Of a stretch of DNA of 33,758 nt, positions 1-7,921 are shown piece by piece. The translations under genes and the position numbers were made by a program. Location of the stretch: the IMG/VR virus record IMGVR_UViG_3300020129_000325, positions 1 to 33,758 of that record, one strand, 5' to 3'. Every line of letters begins with the position of its first letter. Position 1 is the stretch's first letter. This stretch comes from a virus. The notes under the pieces are model-generated. The model was not told the origin of the DNA. It ran no database searches and was given only the letters and a program-made list of their open reading frames with translations.

Positions 1-50
1 ATAGATGCCAAGCAGCGATTTGTTTGCTCTTTACCATTTTTTTTAAAACT

Positions 51-88
51 GTTGTCAACTTGTTGTCAATTGACTAAGTTTGTTGTCA
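51..88 (+). repeat. Three GTTGTCA direct repeats over the promoter
   Basis: GTTGTCA occurs at 51-57, 62-68 and 82-88, with start-to-start spacings of 11 and 20 bases, close to one and two helical turns. The copies cover the -33 region, the spacer and the position just after the -7 element. A fourth copy lies at 672-678 inside the small terminase gene. They could be an operator, or packaging-recognition sites comparable to the R sites of lambda cosB, which also lie just upstream of the small terminase gene. Confidence 0.5.
52..82 (+). promoter_or_regulatory. Bacteroidota-type promoter for the packaging operon
   Basis: TAAGTTTG at 75-82 matches the Bacteroidota -7 consensus TAnnTTTG exactly. 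A TTG at 52-54 lies 20 bases upstream of it, which suits the -33 element. Transcription would begin near 88, so the second in-frame ATG at 105 is a better start for the HNH gene than the ATG at 93. GTTGTCA repeats overlap the promoter. This is a consensus match only; activity is inferred. Confidence 0.55.
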
Positions 89-92
89 TTGA

Positions 93-632
93 ATGGATTT
101 TAAAATGCAGGATTTAATATTTGTTGTTAAGAAATGTCATCGGTGTGGGGTGAATAAGGAAATAAAAAAAAGAGCCAGATTTTGCGATAGTTGTAAAATA
201 GAATCATCCAATGAATCCAGAATTAGGAGATACGAATACACTAGAAATTATCGCAATACTGCTGAATATCGCATAAAAAGAAACGCTCAGGTCAGAGAGA
301 AGCTAAAGAAAAGACCAAAATTACTTTTGGCAAAACGAATTAGGAATAGGATTTATCTTTTCTTGAAATTGAGAGGAATGGTTAGGTTAAAGTCAACACG
401 CGAAATCATTGGTTGTGATTATGACTTTCTTCAACAACACTTGGAAAAACAATTTGTTCTTGGTATGACTTGGCAAAATATGGGTGAGTGGCACATTGAG
501 CACAAAAGACCATTAGCTTCTGCAAAAACCAGATCAGAAATACTGGAATTAAATCATTATACAAATCTTCGTCCAATGTGGGCTATTGATAATTTAAAGA
601 AAGGAACTCGCTACAATGGGATTACTTACTAA
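93..632 (+). CDS. HNH endonuclease, packaging-associated
   Basis: This 179-residue protein has two CxxC pairs (C15/C18 and C31/C34) that could form an N-terminal zinc knuckle, a very basic middle (about 43-100), and an HNH core with WHIEH at 133-137 followed by HYTNL at 155-159 and IDNLKKG at 165-171. HNH proteins encoded beside terminase genes in cos phages such as HK97 stimulate terminase cutting. This gene overlaps the small terminase by 17 bases, which fits that role. A mobile homing HNH is the alternative, but the overlap and position favour packaging. The predicted promoter would put the transcript start near 88, so translation may begin at the ATG at 105 (four residues shorter). Confidence 0.8.
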   Translation: MDFKMQDLIFVVKKCHRCGVNKEIKKRARFCDSCKIESSNESRIRRYEYTRNYRNTAEYRIKRNAQVREKLKKRPKLLLAKRIRNRIYLFLKLRGMVRLKSTREIIGCDYDFLQQHLEKQFVLGMTWQNMGEWHIEHKRPLASAKTRSEILELNHYTNLRPMWAIDNLKKGTRYNGITY

Positions 633-1236
633 AAAGGAATTCGCGGAAAAATGCGGGATTCAGACGAAAGTGTTGTCAGTTTATATCAAGCGGGGGAAAG
701 TGATTGTCTCGGGCTCGGGGATAATTGATGATACTAATTTGGTCAACATGCAATTCGTCAAGAATCAGGAATTGATACCGAGAAAAAAAACTCGAGTATC
801 GGAAAATGAACCTGTTGTTTTAAGTGAAAAGCCTCAAAAGGCTCAGAAACGCGAGAAAAAAAATGACAATCACACTAAACTTGATGAAAGATTCGACCTC
901 GATACTGAGAAAAAGAAAATGGAGATTGAGAAGCTCCAGCGGGAATCAAGGGTTGCCGAGGCTCAACATCAAAAGCTTATGGGTAAAATGCTGCCAACAG
1001 ATCCAGTTAAGACGCTATTCATCCAGACAATAAAGGCTTATACAGTCTCTTTCAGGCAAGCTGCTGAAAAAATAATTATGGAGTTCGCGGCCATTAATAA
1101 AATGAACCGAAATGACTTGGCGCAAATGCGAGGTGAGTTGATCTCGGCCATCAACCGAGCGGCTGAAGACGGGAATACCGAAAGCAAGAAAGCGGTAAAC
1201 GGAATTATTCGAGAATATTCACAAGCAAAGAAATAA
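616..1236 (+). CDS. Terminase small subunit, Nu1-like
   Basis: The N-terminus (about 1-45) reads as a winged-helix or MerR/Nu1-like DNA-binding domain, with LTKKEFAEKCGI followed by LSVYIKRGK. A charged linker (about 55-95) leads to a long helix (about 96-130) rich in Lys, Glu and Gln, then a helical C-terminal region. Nu1-type small terminases bind packaging sites with the N-terminal domain and the large subunit with the C-terminal part. It lies between the HNH gene and the GpA-like large terminase, the expected place. At 206 residues it is slightly longer than lambda Nu1 (181). The call rests on domain style and context; the sequence itself is weakly conserved. Confidence 0.65.
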   Translation: MGLLTKKEFAEKCGIQTKVLSVYIKRGKVIVSGSGIIDDTNLVNMQFVKNQELIPRKKTRVSENEPVVLSEKPQKAQKREKKNDNHTKLDERFDLDTEKKKMEIEKLQRESRVAEAQHQKLMGKMLPTDPVKTLFIQTIKAYTVSFRQAAEKIIMEFAAINKMNRNDLAQMRGELISAINRAAEDGNTESKKAVNGIIREYSQAKK

Positions 1237-1239
1237 AGC

Positions 1240-1467
1240 ATGGAAAAAGGAATATTTATTTTAAGGCCTAATTATAAAGTCCCAACAGATACATCCATGT
1301 ATTGTTGTGTGGAGTGTAGGGATTCAGATAAGGATCATAGCATAATTGAAAAGCCAGGGCCGCCAACTAGTGGTAATGAAATGTCTATGCGTGGTGCAGC
1401 AACTACCATTCGGGTTTGTACAGGATGTAATAAATATGATGGGCCATGGGTGCCAGCTCCTTATTAA
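1240..1467 (+). CDS. Small protein with paired cysteines, unknown function
   Basis: This is a 75-residue protein with C22, C23 and C26 near the start and C60/C63 near the end, a spacing that could bind one zinc ion. The middle carries GPPTSGNEMSMRG. I do not recognise the family. It starts 3 bases after the small terminase stop and ends 6 bases before the large terminase, so it is almost certainly co-expressed with packaging genes. In lambda the small gene between terminase and portal (W) is a connector, but nothing here resembles W, and a separate connector candidate lies at 24440. Confidence 0.6.
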   Translation: MEKGIFILRPNYKVPTDTSMYCCVECRDSDKDHSIIEKPGPPTSGNEMSMRGAATTIRVCTGCNKYDGPWVPAPY

Positions 1468-1473
1468 TAAAAA

Positions 1474-3537
1474 ATGAGTTACGAAGAATTTTTAATCGAC
1501 ACCTACACAGACATTTTCGTAAATGTCATAGATTCTTCCAAATACCTTCTTTCGGACGTTAAACCATCCACTTGGGCTGAAACTCATCGGGTAATGGATT
1601 CTGAGGACACAAGCAGGCCTGGCCCTTTCAGTTACGATTACACCCCATACCTTAGAGATGTTGTAGATTTCTTCAGCGACAATCACCCTGGAAGATTTGG
1701 TGCTGTCAAAAAGGGAGCTCAGATCGGATATAGTACAGGTGTTCTTGAAAATGCCATCGGCTGGATTATTGATCAGAATCCGGGAAATATACTCTTCCTT
1801 TCCGGCCACCAAGAGTTATCTGAGGAGGCCATGAATGGCAAGATTGACAAGATGATTGACTCATGTGGGCTCAGACACCTTATAAAGCCCAATGTGATGC
1901 GCAAGAGAAATCAGCGCACTGGAGATACCAGTAAGGCAAAAGAGTTCCCTGGTGGCAAGATAGTGGCCGGGAGTGCCTCTAATCACAGTCTCCTGAAACA
2001 GCGGTCCGTTCGCTATGGTTTGATCGATGATTTTGATGGCGCCAAGAAAAGTTCTAAGAAATCCGGTAATACCAGGACGTTAATTCAGCAAAGATTTGCC
2101 GCTCATTATGATAAAATGAAACTAATGTTCATTTCTACTCCCGAATTGGAGGAGGATTCTAACATTGATGTGGTCTATAAACTCGGTGATCAGCGAAAAT
2201 ATCACGTAGAATGCCCATGTTGTGGTGAAGATATCGTTTTGATGTGGGAAGTCGAAATTGAGGGAAAAGAAGGCGAAATCGGTGGAATTACGTGGGAATT
2301 GGACGAAAACAGCAAATTGGTGCCCGGAAGTGTCAAATATCGGTGCCAAAAGTGCGGAAACACCTTCGATGACAGCATAAAACAGCATTTATTGCAGAAT
2401 GGAAGGTGGATTCCAACAGCTGAAGCAAGCGAAATAGGCTATTATTCATGGCATATTTCATGTTTATACGCTCCTCCAGGCATGTTTAATTGGGAGTATT
2501 ATGCTCGGCAGTACCTCGAAGCAAATCCGGTTGGAGGCAAAAGGAAGGAAGATGAGCATAAAACATTCGTGAATTTGTGCCTTGGGGAGACTTATTCTCA
2601 GGAAGGCCAAGCTCCAGAAGCCAAAATACTGCAGCAAAATATCAGAAATTACGAGATTGGGACCATCCCGGAGAAACTTTCGCTGGCCGATGGCAATGGA
2701 AAGATAGTGGCGCTGACTTGCGCATGCGATTTGAATGGAACTGAACAGGATGCCCGTTTGGATTACGAGATTTTGGCGTGGGCAGAAAATGACGGTGCCT
2801 GCTATAGTGTGGAGCATGGCAGCATCGGAACTTTTGTTCCACGTGAATCACAAATTAGGAATAAAGTTGATCGGGAGCACTGGACCTACGAGCCACACAG
2901 GCCAAGGAACGTGTGGAGTGAGCTAAATAAGATAATCAGCAAAACATACCTTACTGATTCATTGAGCCCAACAGCGGCAAACCCTGGAAGAATTGGAAGG
3001 CCTATGAAAATAGCCATTACAGGAGTTGATACCGGACATTATACTGACTTCGCATACAACTTTATCGATACCAGTAACTATCCTGTTGTTGGAGTTCGCG
3101 GGGATAAAGAAAGTAAATATCGGAGGTACGATGCCAATACAGCATCATTTAAGCCAGGTTTAGAAAGAGGAAAGCTTTATTTAGTCGATGTAAATCACGT
3201 CAAGGATAAATTAGCCGAGGCAATGAAATTGAATTGGAATAAAAACGATGCTGAACAACCACCAGGGTTTATGAATTTCCCTATTCCATCGGGAGGCCTA
3301 TACCTTTTAAATAATTATTTTTCTCATTTCGAATCAGAACATAAAATAATTCAAGAGAAGGATGATGGTAATTCTTTCCGTTGGGTTAAGAAAAGTTCCA
3401 ACTCACAGAATCACATGTGGGACGTTCGTGTGTATAACATGGCACTAAAAGATATAATTGTGGATATCGTCACAAAAGAATTTAAAATTAAAAAAGGCGT
3501 TTGGGCTGATTTCTGTAGATTAATGCTTCCTAAATAA
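1474..3537 (+). CDS. Terminase large subunit, lambda GpA family
   Basis: This packaging ATPase/nuclease is 687 residues long (lambda gpA is 641). The ATPase half has a degenerate Walker A at about 78-89 (VKKGAQIGYSTG), a Walker B at about 181-187 (YGLIDDF) and a coupling motif FISTP at 219-223. A four-Cys zinc knuckle follows (C247/C250 and C291/C294), as is usual in GpA-type terminases. The C-terminal half carries nuclease-like acidic motifs, including ITGVDTGHYTD. It would cut concatemers and drive DNA into the prohead through the portal, which here is encoded about 21 kb downstream rather than next door. The ATG at 1474 follows an A/T-rich leader with no Shine-Dalgarno motif. Confidence 0.93.
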   Translation: MSYEEFLIDTYTDIFVNVIDSSKYLLSDVKPSTWAETHRVMDSEDTSRPGPFSYDYTPYLRDVVDFFSDNHPGRFGAVKKGAQIGYSTGVLENAIGWIIDQNPGNILFLSGHQELSEEAMNGKIDKMIDSCGLRHLIKPNVMRKRNQRTGDTSKAKEFPGGKIVAGSASNHSLLKQRSVRYGLIDDFDGAKKSSKKSGNTRTLIQQRFAAHYDKMKLMFISTPELEEDSNIDVVYKLGDQRKYHVECPCCGEDIVLMWEVEIEGKEGEIGGITWELDENSKLVPGSVKYRCQKCGNTFDDSIKQHLLQNGRWIPTAEASEIGYYSWHISCLYAPPGMFNWEYYARQYLEANPVGGKRKEDEHKTFVNLCLGETYSQEGQAPEAKILQQNIRNYEIGTIPEKLSLADGNGKIVALTCACDLNGTEQDARLDYEILAWAENDGACYSVEHGSIGTFVPRESQIRNKVDREHWTYEPHRPRNVWSELNKIISKTYLTDSLSPTAANPGRIGRPMKIAITGVDTGHYTDFAYNFIDTSNYPVVGVRGDKESKYRRYDANTASFKPGLERGKLYLVDVNHVKDKLAEAMKLNWNKNDAEQPPGFMNFPIPSGGLYLLNNYFSHFESEHKIIQEKDDGNSFRWVKKSSNSQNHMWDVRVYNMALKDIIVDIVTKEFKIKKGVWADFCRLMLPK

Positions 3538-3551
3538 AAAATATTTTTAAA

Positions 3552-3583
3552 GTAGTATTGCTTTTTTAAAAACTTAATACTAC
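3552..3583. promoter_or_regulatory. Perfect 8-bp hairpin between terminase and the glycosylation island
   Basis: GTAGTATT at 3552-3559 is the exact reverse complement of AATACTAC at 3576-3583, with a 16-base loop that includes a T6/A5 tract. No T-run follows the stem on either strand, so it is not a typical intrinsic terminator. It may be an operator or an RNA processing site. It overlaps the shared 17-base motif at 3565-3581. Confidence 0.45.
3565..3581 (+). promoter_or_regulatory. 17-base motif shared with 20658-20674
   Basis: TTTAAAAAC, then T, then TAATACT. The same string with A at the tenth base occurs at 20658-20674. Both lie immediately upstream of the first gene of a unit that lacks the 31-base late element. 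A phage-specific promoter or operator is plausible, but A/T-rich context raises the chance of coincidence. Confidence 0.35.
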
Positions 3584-3591
3584 AATTGTAC

Positions 3592-3870
3592 ATGGATAGA
3601 GAGGAAAACAAAATAACGGTCATTAAGCCAAAGAAAGGATTTGAGCATATGAAGCCAGCCTTCAACTGTCATATGACTCTTTCAAAGAAATCTGCGATTT
3701 TATTCTTTCCTAAGATGGCAATGATTGCTCCATTGGAGATGTCAAAAAGTATTATTGAGGAAGGCCCAACTCATATAGAATTTAAAATAAATTTGAATGA
3801 TGAATTATTCGATATAATGATCAAGACGATTCATAATCATAATTTCAAAATTTGCCTAAACAATAATTAA
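3592..3870 (+). CDS. Hypothetical protein, first gene of the glycosylation island
   Basis: A 92-residue protein counted from the ATG at 3592; a TTG two codons upstream (3586) is the alternative. It has alternating hydrophobic and charged segments that look like a small alpha/beta fold, with no cysteine pairs, signal peptide or membrane helix. I do not recognise it. It overlaps the next glycosyltransferase by one base, so translation is probably coupled. It follows the 3552-3583 hairpin and may be the first product of the island transcript. Confidence 0.6.
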   Translation: MDREENKITVIKPKKGFEHMKPAFNCHMTLSKKSAILFFPKMAMIAPLEMSKSIIEEGPTHIEFKINLNDELFDIMIKTIHNHNFKICLNNN

Positions 3871-4532
3871 TGAAAGTAGCAGTCATAGTTCCTGATCGCG
3901 GAGATCGTCCATTATTCCTTGGCAATTGCAAGAGAATGATTGATCGTCAAACACTTTCTCCTGAGACAGTAATTGTAATGGACCAAGTTGCTGAAGATGA
4001 TTCATACGACATCACAAAGAGGGTAAGAATCGGTTATGAACTGCTTTCTAAAATGGCAATACTTAATGTTCCAGTGGATGTGATCGCTATCATGGAGAAC
4101 GATGACTGGTATGCTCCTAATTACCTGGAGACAATGGTAGAAGCTTGGAAGCGATTTGGAATGCCTGATTTATTCGGTACTTGTTACACAATTTATTATC
4201 ACATGGAGCTTAAGGCTTACTATACCATGGAGCATCATCAACGGGCCAGCTTAATGAATACCTTTATTAAGCCATCTTTGGATTTCCAATGGTGTATTGA
4301 TGAGGAACCATACTTAGACTTGCATCTTTGGAAAACAGTGCCATCTCGCATTGTATTCCGTCCAGATAGACACATTTCAATTGGTTTTAAACATGGTATT
4401 GGTAAGTGCGGAGGAGGTTCACACGCGATTGACGAACGAATTAAAAAAAGATACCATACTCCAGACGGAGGTTTTCTAAAGGAAACTTTGGATGAGGAAA
4501 GTTTTGAATTTTATAACAACTATTTCAAATGA
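3870..4532 (+). CDS. Glycosyltransferase, GT-A fold (GT2-like)
   Basis: The 220-residue protein opens with the GT2-type strand MKVAVIVPDRGDR. It has an acidic metal and nucleotide-sugar site ENDDWY at 76-81, preceded by DVIAIM. A glycine-rich segment with GIGKCGGGSH lies near 176-185. There is no membrane segment, so it should act in the cytoplasm. Donor and acceptor cannot be read from sequence. It is joined to its neighbours by very short overlaps (1 base upstream, 4 downstream). A lyso-type virion-modifying enzyme or a surface-glycan enzyme are both possible. Confidence 0.78.
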   Translation: MKVAVIVPDRGDRPLFLGNCKRMIDRQTLSPETVIVMDQVAEDDSYDITKRVRIGYELLSKMAILNVPVDVIAIMENDDWYAPNYLETMVEAWKRFGMPDLFGTCYTIYYHMELKAYYTMEHHQRASLMNTFIKPSLDFQWCIDEEPYLDLHLWKTVPSRIVFRPDRHISIGFKHGIGKCGGGSHAIDERIKKRYHTPDGGFLKETLDEESFEFYNNYFK

Positions 4533-4804
4533 AAAAAATATTATTAATTTTAATCTGTATTGTCTTTTCAAATTGTGACATTAAACCAAGAGGAGTTAAT
4601 GCTCAAGAAACAGATCAATTAAAAAATTCTTGGAGCCACACTCCAATATATTCTTATAAGGAGGAGTGGCACAGCGGAATGCTCTATGGAGTTTGGTATG
4701 TTAATTATAATAATAGTTACACTGGATACTCTGTATTTGCTACCAATATCAGCAAAGATCAACTTGAAATGACTGTATTGAGACAAAAAAGAGACTGCAA
4801 ATGA
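4529..4804 (+). CDS. Small predicted lipoprotein
   Basis: A 91-residue protein with a lysine-positive start (MKKILLILI), a hydrophobic core and Cys16 in an FSNC context that could serve as a loose Bacteroidota lipobox. A second possible cleavage is after NA near residue 25. The mature part is polar and rich in Tyr, Asn and Trp. It begins with an ATGA overlap on the upstream glycosyltransferase and overlaps the next membrane protein by 4 bases. An envelope protein embedded in a cytosolic enzyme cluster suggests part of the island acts at the host surface. Function unknown. Confidence 0.6.
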   Translation: MKKILLILICIVFSNCDIKPRGVNAQETDQLKNSWSHTPIYSYKEEWHSGMLYGVWYVNYNNSYTGYSVFATNISKDQLEMTVLRQKRDCK

Positions 4805-5076
4805 AAAATCAACTTTATTTCGGAATTGCAATAAGATTAGTAATTCTATTCTCATTAGGAATATTATTCAGTTTTGTTCCTGAGCATTTGCGTGTTTTTT
4901 TTGGTGATCTTAATATACCAGATAAAAGTGGTGGTCCGATAGATAGAGATTGGGTCTGGGGCGCAAGGCATTATTGGTTTGCTTGGATGATGTTCTTTTT
5001 ATTCATATTGTCACTAATCAATTTTGTGATGTCTGTTTACAATTTGATCATTAAATATTATCCTGAAGTAAAATGA
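4801..5076 (+). CDS. Small membrane protein, two helices
   Basis: A 91-residue protein with hydrophobic stretches at about 7-27 and 58-84, separated by a polar loop with DKSGGPIDRDW. No family recognised. It is not a canonical holin by sequence, although size and topology would allow that; there is no endolysin nearby. It overlaps the lipoprotein upstream and the methyltransferase-like gene downstream by 4 bases each (ATGA), so these three are likely co-translated. A membrane anchor or export helper for the glycan enzymes is only a guess. Confidence 0.6.
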   Translation: MKNQLYFGIAIRLVILFSLGILFSFVPEHLRVFFGDLNIPDKSGGPIDRDWVWGARHYWFAWMMFFLFILSLINFVMSVYNLIIKYYPEVK

Positions 5077-5591
5077 TACGCGAAGCCAATCTACACTGGA
5101 GATATGAGGACACCGAGACAGGCCTTATTCTCCCTTGGTACACTCTCCCTGCTCTCCATTGGTTAAAGCAACAGGACGTTAGCAAATGGGAAGTATTTGA
5201 ATATGGTGCCGGTTACAGTACAATTTGGTGGAGATTGAATTGCAGAAATGTTGACAGTATTGATCATAATATAAATTGGTCTAACGCAATGAGTGCAATT
5301 TGCGAAAAAACCAAAGATGACTATATAGAATTCATTCGTTTCTGCATTGAGTCAACTACAAATGAAATGGGATTCGATTGTGTAGTTATAGATGGAGAGC
5401 ATCGTAAGGAGTGTCTTGAATATTCAATTGATTATGTTGCTAATGGAGGATATGTAATTATTGACAATTGGGGTCAAGAGGATTTTCCAGATACAGAGTT
5501 TGCTGACAAACTGCTTGAAGGATGGGAGAAACAGATTTTTAAACAACCTAACCATACCGACTGGTGTACAGCGGTATTCAGAAAGCCTTGA
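5073..5591 (+). CDS. SAM-dependent methyltransferase-like protein
   Basis: A 172-residue class I methyltransferase-like fold. Motif I reads FEYGAGYST (42-50), the second acidic strand VDSIDHN (60-66), then FDCVVIDGEHRKECL (101-115) and GGYVIIDNW near 126-134. The GEHRKE signature recurs in the gene at 10438, so the two are probably related. In a glycosyltransferase cluster, sugar O-methylation is the simplest role, but no substrate motif is visible. Adenine or protein methylation cannot be ruled out. Confidence 0.68.
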   Translation: MIREANLHWRYEDTETGLILPWYTLPALHWLKQQDVSKWEVFEYGAGYSTIWWRLNCRNVDSIDHNINWSNAMSAICEKTKDDYIEFIRFCIESTTNEMGFDCVVIDGEHRKECLEYSIDYVANGGYVIIDNWGQEDFPDTEFADKLLEGWEKQIFKQPNHTDWCTAVFRKP

Positions 5592-5623
5592 AAAAATTTA
5601 TATAGTGCGTGACAGGAGTAGTC

Positions 5624-6412
5624 ATGTTAAATGAAGCCGTTCCCTTCAGCTATATAGATTTTTTTAAAGATGGTTTTAAAGATAAAAAAATGATACTGAT
5701 AAAATTTGCATCAAGAGGAAGGTCAGATTGGTTCCGAAGAGGAATAGCCAACATAGTGAACACCATCCACACGGAGGATTACAAAATTCTTGTTACGGCT
5801 GACTTGGATGATCCTGAAATGAACAATCCTCACATCATTGAGTTTTGTCGGCAGCATGAGAATGTTACTTTGATTCACGGAAAATCTGAAAGTAAAGTGT
5901 TCGCTATCAATCGTGATATGGAATTTGTTGAAGGCTACCCATGGACCATTCTTGTCAATTTCTCGGATGACATGTTCTTTACTGTAAATGGTTGGGATAA
6001 CATTTTAAAACACCACATCAAAAGAGTATGGGGAACTTCACTTGACTTCTTCGCCCATCTCAACGATGGTTATGCGAAAGAAGCACTTTCGACAATGAGT
6101 ATAATGGGAAGGGATTATTACAATCGTGATGGCTATATTTATCACCCATCATATAAATCATTTTCATGTGATGCAGAGGCAATGTTTGTTGCCCAAATGA
6201 GAGGAAGGCACCATTACTTTGAGGAAAGTATTTTTCTTCACCAACATCCATCTAACTCTCCAAGAAGAGGAGATGAAACTTATCGAATTAACTCGCTGGC
6301 CACACCTCACGATACTAAAAATTATTTTGAAAGGCTTAATCGGTATTTTGATGAGCCAGTGACACCACAGACATTTATTCCATTCAAAGAACATTTAGGT
6401 AGAACATCATGA
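5624..6412 (+). CDS. Glycosyltransferase-like protein, GT-A fold, paralogue of 10941
   Basis: Counted from the ATG at 5624 it has 262 residues. AGGAG at 5613-5617 lies five bases before that ATG, one of few Shine-Dalgarno-like sites here. A GTG at 5609 and an ATG at 5690, where homology to the paralogue begins (MILIKFASRGR), are alternatives. Motifs include ILVTADLDD, the acidic site NFSDD at 112-116 and GYIYHPSYK at 170-178 followed by a CDAEA acidic pair. The gene at 10941 has the same order of motifs, which supports a duplicated enzyme family with a probable change in donor or acceptor. No membrane segment. Confidence 0.7.
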   Translation: MLNEAVPFSYIDFFKDGFKDKKMILIKFASRGRSDWFRRGIANIVNTIHTEDYKILVTADLDDPEMNNPHIIEFCRQHENVTLIHGKSESKVFAINRDMEFVEGYPWTILVNFSDDMFFTVNGWDNILKHHIKRVWGTSLDFFAHLNDGYAKEALSTMSIMGRDYYNRDGYIYHPSYKSFSCDAEAMFVAQMRGRHHYFEESIFLHQHPSNSPRRGDETYRINSLATPHDTKNYFERLNRYFDEPVTPQTFIPFKEHLGRTS

Positions 6413-6570
6413 ACATTACATTAACAGAAGAACAACTTGAGGAAGAAATAAAAATGGCCTACATTCACGGGTTCTCAAATGGTATGCAGTTAGAACGTGG
6501 ACTTGAACGTGATGAAACTGATGAATACGTAAAAAGTAGAATGCACAAAATAAAGACCAAGCAAAAATGA
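6409..6570 (+). CDS. Small acidic/basic protein of 53 residues, unknown
   Basis: An intact frame reads MNITLTEEQLEEE at the start, then GFSNGMQLER and a basic end (MHKIKTKQK). It begins with an ATGA overlap on the upstream glycosyltransferase and ends with an ATGA overlap on the next one, so it fills a gap that would otherwise be about 155 bases. The double overlap is the best evidence that it is translated. Mostly helical in appearance, with no signal or membrane segment. No function can be assigned. Confidence 0.6.
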   Translation: MNITLTEEQLEEEIKMAYIHGFSNGMQLERGLERDETDEYVKSRMHKIKTKQK

Positions 6571-7145
6571 AATTAGCTATACTTATTCCAACTCTTGTAG
6601 AAAGAAGAACATCCAGAAACATTCTGTGCATGCAGTTGCTTGAACAGATCAAGAATGCTGGCGCTGATAATGATGTTGAGGTTCTTTGGATTGAGGATAA
6701 CCGAGAGAAAACAACAGGCTATAAGCGAAATGAGTTAATCAAATATGCTCTGGAAAGAAATTCAGAATATGCTGCTTTCTTCGATGATGACGATGAGCCT
6801 GGGTTAACATACATTCAGCGCGGGTTGGAAGTAGTTGCCAGCGGAAAGGATTGTGGATCTCTTGTTGGTCAAATATATTGGAGCGGAGTACCAGGCAAGC
6901 CATTCCTTCATTCCCTGGAGCACAAAGAATGGTATGAGGACGAAAAATATTATTACCGAATGCCTAACCATCTTAATTTTGTGAAATTGGATAAGGTGAA
7001 GAATATTAAATTTCCTGATCAAGTTTTCGGTGAAGATGGAGTTTGGAGTTATGCCGTTCGGGATGCAGGAGTTTTACAGACTGAGCACAAAATTGAAGAT
7101 GTGATATATAATTACTACTGTGGATTTCCAAAACATAAAGTATAA
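6567..7145 (+). CDS. Glycosyltransferase family 2-like
   Basis: A 192-residue short GT-A protein. It begins MKLAILIPTLVERR, a typical GT2 first strand, has a second strand VEVLWIEDNRE (38-48) and the metal-binding site FFDDDDE at 71-77. Later, GEDGVWSYAVRD near 150 resembles the catalytic acidic region. Very short for GT2, so it is a bare catalytic domain. It overlaps the gene upstream by 4 bases and the gene downstream by one base. Confidence 0.75.
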   Translation: MKLAILIPTLVERRTSRNILCMQLLEQIKNAGADNDVEVLWIEDNREKTTGYKRNELIKYALERNSEYAAFFDDDDEPGLTYIQRGLEVVASGKDCGSLVGQIYWSGVPGKPFLHSLEHKEWYEDEKYYYRMPNHLNFVKLDKVKNIKFPDQVFGEDGVWSYAVRDAGVLQTEHKIEDVIYNYYCGFPKHKV

Positions 7146-7921
7146 TGTCTAAATTAATTTCTTATAGTCTGTTTTATGCCCCATGTGAGCCCTTCGAGAA
7201 AATGGCCTATATCCGTGGTGCCTATTGGAATTTCAGGATGAATAATTTTCTGTATCCAGACTGGAGAAGTCATCTGGAAGTTCAGCGAATTGTTTACGAA
7301 GAGTTCAAAGGACTTTTTGATTGGCTTGTTGAGAACAATAATCTCAGTCTTTCAATCAATGAAGGTTATCCGGCTCTTTGTGAGGGTATGCTCTGGAGAA
7401 TGAAGCCCATCTGGACTCAGGATGTATCTCATGTGCTTTGCAGGGATGCAGATGCCATTACCACATACAAAGAAGCTGAACTTGTTCAGTACTGGCTTGA
7501 GTCAAATTATTATACGATTGGAGCCATCCTTGATAATCCATCCCATTCAGGATTAATGGGAGGAATGATTGCAATACAAACATCTTCATTTAAAGCATTG
7601 ACAGAACTTAATAGCTGGCAAGAACTGATATCAGGAAAGGATTTATCAGAAAGAGGATCTGATCAGCATTTGCTTAATAGCTTAACTGTGAAATTGAATA
7701 ATGCTATAATTTATCTTGGAAGACTCCCATTACACCAACCAAAAGGACTTCCGCAAGTTAATCCAAAACTATGGGAGTCAAATCTTACATGTAGGCATAT
7801 CGGTAGTGCTGGCGTAGTTGAAATGGAGACAATACGTTTCTTCAAGCGACATGACCCATATCAATGGAAATTCGATGTAATTGAAAAGCAATTTTCTAAA
7901 CTATTTTACTGGCAAGCATGA
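7145..7921 (+). CDS. Glycosyltransferase-like protein with DAD motif
   Basis: This 258-residue protein has the DxD-type site RDADA (100-104) after a hydrophobic strand, a GLMGGMIAI strand at about 136-144 and GSDQHLLN at 171-178, a pattern seen in GT-A enzymes where the Asp/Gln segment lies opposite the metal site. A late CRHIGSAG may bind phosphate. The family is not certain. No membrane helix. Overlaps its neighbours by 1 and 4 bases. Confidence 0.65.
   Translation: MSKLISYSLFYAPCEPFEKMAYIRGAYWNFRMNNFLYPDWRSHLEVQRIVYEEFKGLFDWLVENNNLSLSINEGYPALCEGMLWRMKPIWTQDVSHVLCRDADAITTYKEAELVQYWLESNYYTIGAILDNPSHSGLMGGMIAIQTSSFKALTELNSWQELISGKDLSERGSDQHLLNSLTVKLNNAIIYLGRLPLHQPKGLPQVNPKLWESNLTCRHIGSAGVVEMETIRFFKRHDPYQWKFDVIEKQFSKLFYWQA

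Noticed and set aside
93-632. HNH gene as a homing endonuclease or mobile intron product
   Set aside because: It overlaps the small terminase gene, is driven by the packaging promoter and interrupts nothing, which fits a packaging nuclease better.
1492-1812. Long minus-strand open frame opposite the large terminase
   Set aside because: It lies wholly inside the clearly coding terminase, has no family features and no leader; it is a shadow frame.
4801-5076. Two-helix protein as a holin
   Set aside because: No endolysin or spanin lies nearby and it is embedded in a glycan-enzyme operon; size alone is not enough.
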